NCBI GenBank assembly: GCA_012964275.1
Contig: DTUG01000125.1
Location: forward strand, 1-12,268
DNA length: 12,268 bases
Reading direction: 5' to 3'
Source: Fidelibacterota bacterium
GTDB lineage: Bacteria; Fidelibacterota; Marinisomatia; Marinisomatales; UBA1611
Under the pieces are notes generated by a model, which was not told the origin of the DNA, ran no database searches, and worked only from the letters and a program-made list of their open reading frames with translations. Of the stretch, positions 8,468 through 12,268 are shown piece after piece. Both the position numbers and the translations under genes were made by a program. Position 1 is the stretch's first letter, and the number at the start of each line of letters is the position of its first letter.

Positions 8468-8836
8468 ATGATCAAAGCGATAATTCAATATAAACATTAT
8501 TGGAATACAACGCATATCTATGGTTTATTGTTGCTAACTGCTCATATATCTGAACAGTGGTTAAGCGGAAAGTAAAAACCGAAGACTATTAGCTCGATTA
8601 TTAATAAAATGTATTTATTCAAAGACCTATTTTATCATAAAAAAGAAATTTGGAACTGTTACACCTAGCAGATCCACCTAAGCCATCCAGCCCTTAAAGA
8701 TCAGGTTTATAATGCAAACTATAACACTGTATATTTTAGTGATAAAGGTGAATACTTTTTGAATACGAATGCGAGTAAGTTTTTTCGTTGCCTTACTTTT
8801 ATCGGACAGGATGATTCAATGTTTACTATAAACTAA
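8468..8836 (+). pseudogene. mobA: Decayed duplicate of mobA with internal deletion and two stops
   Basis: A broken copy of the mobA gene at 9477. It opens with ATGATCAAAGCG, identical to mobA codons 1-4, then jumps to the equivalent of codon 78. The join is at a GCG present in both codon 4 and codon 77, giving an in-frame loss of 219 nt that removes the GTP-binding loop. After it come KHYWN (intact KHDWN), LLTAHISEQ (intact LITARIIDQ), IINKM then FYHKK (intact VVNDM, FYHRK), and VYFSDKGEYFLN (intact VDFSDQADAFLN). Bases 8693-8770 match 9921-9998 at 54 of 78 with no gap. The single reading frame contains stops TAA (8573-8575) and TAG (8666-8668), and the catalytic-type Asp92 is replaced by Gly. 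Similarity fades after about 8775, though the frame runs on to a TAA at 8834-8836. It cannot make a working enzyme. Confidence 0.88.
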
Positions 8837-8910
8837 TGGGCAAGAAAAAAAATTACAAGAGATGAGTTTATAAATAATTCTTTTTATCTTTTCAGTAAAA
8901 CTGGGAAATA

Positions 8911-9429
8911 ATGGATGCACTGATTAAAAATTTAAAAATATTTGCGAAACAGAATTTCCCAGAAACAGAAGTCACTTCTTATCTAAAAATTCTGGATATT
9001 CCTCAAGAAAAGTTGGAAAAATATTGTCATTTTAATAAAGAGTTTTATACCCGAAACCTGGTACATAAAGAAGATGACTTCGAAATCATAGTTGTTTGCT
9101 GGTCTCCAGGACAAATGGCTCCTATTCATGGACATGAAGGTGAAAAATGCTGGGCTAGGATACAAAAGGGTTCGTTACAGATTTGTAATTATGAAGAGGT
9201 GTCATCAAACCCAATTACTCTTAATGTTGTAGGAAAGGTATTAGGCAGCCCTAGTTATTTAGACGGCCCCGCTGATATCCACTCTGTGGAAAATATTTCC
9301 AATGACTTTGCTATCAGCCTGCATGTCTACGCCAAACCGTTTGACAGTTGTGACATTTACGATTTGAATAATGGGATTAAAAATCGTACAAAACTTCAGT
9401 ATTATAGCAAATTTAGAAAGCTCTGCTGA
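8911..9429 (+). CDS. cdo: Cysteine dioxygenase, Arg-type with eukaryote-like Cys-Tyr pair
   Basis: A cytoplasmic iron(II) cupin enzyme of 172 residues that adds O2 to cysteine, giving cysteine sulfinate. Iron ligands are His73, His75 (HGHEGEKC) and His124 (DIHSVEN). Arg48 in YTRN matches the substrate carboxylate-binding Arg60 of mammalian enzymes, which favours cysteine over 3-mercaptopropionate. SLHVY (136-140) supplies the Ser-His-Tyr triad. Cys80 lies five residues after the second His, as Cys93 does in mammals, so a Cys80-Tyr140 thioether cross-link is possible. Bacterial family members usually have Gly there. The C-terminal run PFDSCDIYD to YYSKF also resembles animal enzymes. Only weak ribosome-binding (GGGA) and -10-like (TATAAA, 8869-8874) sequences precede the ATG. 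The gene is divergent from the molybdoenzyme operon, with mobA 47 nt downstream; a decayed copy of its tail lies upstream at 8403. Confidence 0.92.
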   Translation: MDALIKNLKIFAKQNFPETEVTSYLKILDIPQEKLEKYCHFNKEFYTRNLVHKEDDFEIIVVCWSPGQMAPIHGHEGEKCWARIQKGSLQICNYEEVSSNPITLNVVGKVLGSPSYLDGPADIHSVENISNDFAISLHVYAKPFDSCDIYDLNNGIKNRTKLQYYSKFRKLC

Positions 9430-9476
9430 GTCTCAAGCAGACGTATTATTATTTTCATCCCATAGCAAACTCCACT

Positions 9477-10040
9477 ATGATCAAAGCGGCAGCATATATA
9501 CTTATCGGAGGACAGAGTTTGCGCTTCGGTTCCCCAAAATGGAAAGTAAAAATAGGTGATGAAACTGTACTAAACCGCACCTTAAAATCCTGCAAAGAAT
9601 TCGAATCCCGGCAAGTGGTGGGAAAGGAAAAACCATCACAACTCCCTGTTCCGTTTATAAAAGACAAATGGAAAATTCAGGCTCCTATTATCGGCCTTCA
9701 GACTGCGTTACAGAAATCGAAACATGATTGGAATCTGATTCTTTCCTGTGATTTACCTTTGATAACCGCCAGAATAATTGATCAATTGTGGAAAAATAAT
9801 AATAAAGATACAGACGTTATTATTCCAGTGGTCAATGATATGTTTCAAACTACATGCGCATTCTACCATAGAAAGCTTCTAAGCCTTTGCACATCAGTGA
9901 TCCAAAAAAATAGGCTGAGTCTTAATGATCTGGTTCATTCAGTAAACTATGTAGAAGTAGATTTTAGCGATCAAGCTGATGCCTTCCTGAATATGAACAC
10001 ACAGGAAGATCTAATATCGGTTAAAGAAAAACTAAAATAA
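9477..10040 (+). CDS. mobA: Molybdenum cofactor guanylyltransferase MobA
   Basis: A cytoplasmic GT-A-fold nucleotidyltransferase of 187 residues that attaches GMP from GTP to molybdopterin, making the MGD cofactor used by DMSO-reductase-family enzymes such as the one encoded next door. Landmarks are the GTP loop LIGGQSLRFGSPKW (9-22, Lys21), APIIGLQTAL (69-78), the metal-binding CDLPL (91-95, Asp92) and the C-terminal NMNTQEDL (172-179). The loop departs from the common LAGGxSxRMGxDK form: Ile replaces Ala, Phe replaces Met, and Pro precedes the Lys. The length is within the family's range. No clear Shine-Dalgarno sequence precedes the ATG. Conservation of the first four codons in the decayed copy at 8468 supports this start. 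It follows cdo by 47 nt and is 19 nt from the next gene, so the three may be co-transcribed. Confidence 0.9.
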   Translation: MIKAAAYILIGGQSLRFGSPKWKVKIGDETVLNRTLKSCKEFESRQVVGKEKPSQLPVPFIKDKWKIQAPIIGLQTALQKSKHDWNLILSCDLPLITARIIDQLWKNNNKDTDVIIPVVNDMFQTTCAFYHRKLLSLCTSVIQKNRLSLNDLVHSVNYVEVDFSDQADAFLNMNTQEDLISVKEKLK

Positions 10041-10059
10041 ACAAAGGAATGGATCACTC

Positions 10060-11508
10060 ATGAAACGCTGGATAGTATTTTCAATCATTTTATCATTGAC
10101 CTACGGCAATATTTCTGAAACATCTATTGCCGAAAACACCCGTGTAAAAGAAGCGGTTACCTTTATTCAAGTATGGTTGGATGCTCAGCGTGATTATGAA
10201 GGCATTCCTGGCATCTCTATGGCAATCGTCTATGATCAGGAACTCCTTTGGAGTGGAGGATTCGGATTTTCAAATCCTGCCAAGAAAAATCCTACTACTT
10301 CAAAAACAATTCACAGTATATGTTCCATTTCAAAACTGTTCACCAGCATTGCTATCATGCAGTTACGAGACAAGGGCAAGCTTTCTTTAAATGATCCAAT
10401 AAAAAAATATCTTCCCTGGTTTAATATTGAAAATACCTTTCCTGGAAAAGGTGATGCGACAATCAAGGGTATTTTGACCCATTCATCCGGATTACCCAGG
10501 GAATCAGACTACCCATATTGGACAGGTCCGGATTTTCTTTTTCCCTCCAGTGAGAACATCCAAAAAAGGCTCGGCAAACAAAAAACACTTTATCCGGCTG
10601 ACAAGTATTTTCAATATTCCAACTTAGGGCTTAGTCTGGCCGGCGAAATTGTTGCAGCAATTTCACATATGGATTTCGACACATACATTAAAAGGAACAT
10701 CATTCAGCCCCTGAAAATGCGGGATACGCGGACTTTCATGCCTAAAAACATGCATGGAAAAAAACTAGCGATAGGTCATAATGCCCGCAATCGCAATGGC
10801 GAACGACTGCCGTTACCATTATTTGATGCCCATGGAATTGGACCAGCAGCAGGATTTAGTTCTACCGTTGAAGACCTGGCAAAATTTGGATCGTGGCAAT
10901 TTCGACTGCTGGAACAAGGAGGAAATGAAATATTAAACGCGAATACCTTACGGGAGATGCATCGCGTACACTGGCTGGATGATGACTGGGACCCAGCCTG
11001 GGGTCTTGGGTTCAGAATATGGAGAAATAATGAAAAGAAGTTCGTCGGTCATGGCGGTAGTTGCCCCGGTTACCGATCCAGCTTCATTCTTCAGCCAGAC
11101 TCCAAAATTGCAGTGGCTTTTATGTCCAATGCATCCGGTGTTGATGTCGGGTCCTTTACAGAAAAATCTTACCAGATCATCAACATAGCAGTCGATTCAG
11201 CACTGGACTCCGCAACCATTGATAAACCATTAGACCCAAAATTTGAAAAATACCTAGGATCTTATCTTGAACTACCGTGGTGGGGGGAACTGGCAATTAT
11301 TGCCTGGGAAGGACAACTAGCCGGAGTATACCTTCCTGCAAAAGATCCGCTGAAGGACTTAATGAAACTAAGACATATAAAAGATAATACATTTCGCCGT
11401 ATCAGAAATGACAAAACCTTAGGGGAAGAAATCACTTTTGAAACCGATAAGAAAGGCGCTGTCACCAGATTATGGAGGCATAGTAATTATGCACCAAAAG
11501 TGAGGTAA
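10060..11508 (+). CDS. Exported serine hydrolase of the beta-lactamase/PBP-like family
   Basis: A 482-residue protein with a probable Sec signal peptide (about 1-24, MKRW followed by a hydrophobic run) and a class C beta-lactamase-like fold. The active-site set is complete: Ser89-x-x-Lys92 (SISK), Tyr186-Ser-Asn (YSN) and His331-Gly-Gly (HGG). HSSGLP (141-146) is the usual family segment. After about residue 390 comes a separate C-terminal beta-rich region, possibly the lipocalin-like domain often fused to these hydrolases. Members act as esterases, D-amino peptidases or carboxypeptidases, and rarely as true resistance beta-lactamases; the substrate here is unknown. It should act in the periplasm or outside the cell. 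AAAGGA (10043-10048) supports the ATG. It starts 19 nt after mobA, so it is probably in the same transcript although no functional link is evident. Confidence 0.88.
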   Translation: MKRWIVFSIILSLTYGNISETSIAENTRVKEAVTFIQVWLDAQRDYEGIPGISMAIVYDQELLWSGGFGFSNPAKKNPTTSKTIHSICSISKLFTSIAIMQLRDKGKLSLNDPIKKYLPWFNIENTFPGKGDATIKGILTHSSGLPRESDYPYWTGPDFLFPSSENIQKRLGKQKTLYPADKYFQYSNLGLSLAGEIVAAISHMDFDTYIKRNIIQPLKMRDTRTFMPKNMHGKKLAIGHNARNRNGERLPLPLFDAHGIGPAAGFSSTVEDLAKFGSWQFRLLEQGGNEILNANTLREMHRVHWLDDDWDPAWGLGFRIWRNNEKKFVGHGGSCPGYRSSFILQPDSKIAVAFMSNASGVDVGSFTEKSYQIINIAVDSALDSATIDKPLDPKFEKYLGSYLELPWWGELAIIAWEGQLAGVYLPAKDPLKDLMKLRHIKDNTFRRIRNDKTLGEEITFETDKKGAVTRLWRHSNYAPKVR

Positions 11509-11584
11509 CAATGCTGACCATCTTTCAAGCCATGCTGTTAATGAGATTTTGCAAATAAAATTACACTAGGATAAGGACTCAATT

Positions 11585-12178
11585 ATGGCATTGCTGCAGC
11601 TTCCACTCTTTCCACTGAATATTGTTGTGCTCCCTTTTGAGGAAGTGCCTCTACATATTTTTGAACCGAGATACAAGGAAATGGTTAAAACATCTATCGC
11701 TCAGGATAAACCATTTGGCATTGTGTTTAAAGATAACAGAACCATTGACTCTGTAGGATGTTCAGTTGAAATCACTCAAGTATTAAAAACATATACCACC
11801 GGGGAATACGATATAGTTGTTACTGGAAAAAAACGTTTTAAAACAATTAATAAAACAAAAAATGGAGACCTATGGATAGGCCAAGTAGAATATTTTCCCG
11901 ATCCAAAAGCAGAAGATAATAACCTTTTTAAAGAACTTCAGGATGAATACTTTAAAGTGCTTTTAAGATTTGGAATAGAAGAAAACCTGGAATTGCATTT
12001 GAGTAAGCAATTATCCTATGAGTTCGTAAAAGGAATTTTATTGCCAATACCAGTCAAAAAGAAACTACTGGAACTCATGAATGAAAAAGATCGCTTATCA
12101 TTTATAAAAAGTTTATTTAATAAGATTCAATCACAATCCCCGCTTACACTAAACGGACAAAATATACCAGAAGCGTAA
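11585..12178 (+). CDS. Free-standing LON substrate-binding domain protein
   Basis: A 197-residue cytoplasmic protein consisting of the domain that forms the N-terminus of Lon proteases, without the ATPase or protease parts. The opening LPLFPLNIVVLP and HIFEPRYKEMV (24-34) are the family signature. A beta-barrel section follows to about 105, then a helical section. Such short proteins are widespread in bacteria; their exact role is not established, though substrate or protein binding is assumed. AAGGA (11573-11577) lies 7 nt before the ATG. It is 76 nt downstream of the serine hydrolase, in a gap with no clear terminator, so it may be read from the same transcript or its own promoter. No functional connection to the molybdoenzyme is visible. 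Family assignment is firm. Confidence 0.9.
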   Translation: MALLQLPLFPLNIVVLPFEEVPLHIFEPRYKEMVKTSIAQDKPFGIVFKDNRTIDSVGCSVEITQVLKTYTTGEYDIVVTGKKRFKTINKTKNGDLWIGQVEYFPDPKAEDNNLFKELQDEYFKVLLRFGIEENLELHLSKQLSYEFVKGILLPIPVKKKLLELMNEKDRLSFIKSLFNKIQSQSPLTLNGQNIPEA

Positions 12179-12208
12179 TACTATAAATACTATCACCATA
12201 AAAAGGTT

Positions 12209-12240
12209 TACGATGATAATATTTATTTAACATCACCGTA
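12209..12240. terminator. Possible weak hairpin after the LON-domain gene
   Basis: TACGATGAT (12209-12217) can pair with ATCACCGTA (12232-12240) with one A-C mismatch, around a 14-nt AT-rich loop. It lies 31 nt after the LON-domain stop, where a terminator is expected, but no T-run follows, so it is not a typical intrinsic terminator. It overlaps the end of the possible convergent gene. Confidence 0.2.
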
Positions 12241-12268
12241 TCACCGCAAACTTGCCAATGTGTTCTTT
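12233..12268 (-). CDS. Possible 3' end of a convergent gene at the right edge
   Basis: On the minus strand the last 36 bases read KEHIGKFAVIR followed by a TGA at 12233-12235. The sequence HIGKFAVI resembles the C-terminus of some medium-chain dehydrogenase/quinone reductase proteins, which would make this a gene convergent with the LON-domain gene. Eleven codons are far too few to be sure, and a chance frame is possible. Confidence 0.18.
   Translation of the reverse strand, partial: KEHIGKFAVIR

Noticed and set aside
8463..8504. Inverted repeat CCAATA / TATTGG as an operator in the divergent gap
   Set aside because: The arms are only 6 bp with about 29 nt between them, in AT-rich sequence that is explained by mobA homology.
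8207..8575. A 122-codon plus-strand open frame overlapping the start of the iron-sulfur/NrfD gene
   Set aside because: Its first part is the antisense shadow of a gene with clear four-cluster motifs. Its last 36 codons are the beginning of the mobA remnant, annotated as such.
8609..8836. A small gene with an in-frame amber codon that might be read through
   Set aside because: The frame aligns with the C-terminal part of mobA and continues the frame of the remnant starting at 8468, which has a second stop. Decay explains the TAG better than recoding.
8441..8910. Clear sigma-70 promoters for the two divergent transcripts
   Set aside because: Several AT-rich -10-like boxes exist, but none has a matching -35 box at proper spacing on either strand, so no promoter is called here.
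10060..11508. Antibiotic-resistance beta-lactamase
   Set aside because: The SxxK, YxN and HGG motifs define the broad serine hydrolase family. Length, C-terminal extension and context give no support for a resistance role.

Overview
The window (12,268 bases, AT-leaning) looks like a chromosomal piece of a free-living, oxygen-using bacterium. No gene fixes the phylum. Gene content would fit a marine or sediment lineage such as Neomarinimicrobiota or a Bacteroidota-like group, but that is only a guess. I see no CRISPR array, rRNA, tRNA or insertion sequence.

Left block, minus strand (8383 down to 191), reads as one operon-like run: an iron-sulfur/NrfD membrane fusion protein (6776-8383), a 950-residue molybdopterin oxidoreductase (3915-6767), a tandem universal stress protein (2981-3865), an SLC13/DASS anion transporter starting at TTG (1547-2965), and a Glu/Leu/Phe/Val-type glutamate dehydrogenase (191-1432). 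The first four genes are 8 to 49 nt apart. The dehydrogenase follows a 114-nt gap that may hold its own promoter. The oxidoreductase lacks a Tat signal and its candidate molybdenum ligand is cysteine, so it resembles cytoplasm-facing quinone-linked enzymes such as sulfite dehydrogenase SoeABC, or a Psr/Phs-like relative.

Right block, plus strand (8911-12178): cysteine dioxygenase, MobA (which completes the bis-MGD cofactor needed by the oxidoreductase), an exported serine beta-lactamase-like hydrolase, and a free-standing LON-domain protein.

The 527-nt divergent gap (8384-8910) is not empty. It holds a decayed second copy of the cdo-tail/mobA segment. Its mobA has lost codons 5-77 in an in-frame 219-nt deletion, carries two in-frame stops, and is about 70% identical to the intact gene in its 3' part. 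A tandem duplication of cdo-mobA therefore once existed, and the upstream copy was truncated next to the start of the oxidoreductase operon.

Together the genes suggest, but do not prove, oxidative cysteine breakdown: dioxygenase makes cysteine sulfinate, a transaminase outside the window yields sulfite plus glutamate, the molybdoenzyme oxidises sulfite, the glutamate dehydrogenase recycles glutamate, and the SLC13 protein moves an anion. The dioxygenase also has a eukaryote-like active site with the Cys-Tyr cross-link pair.
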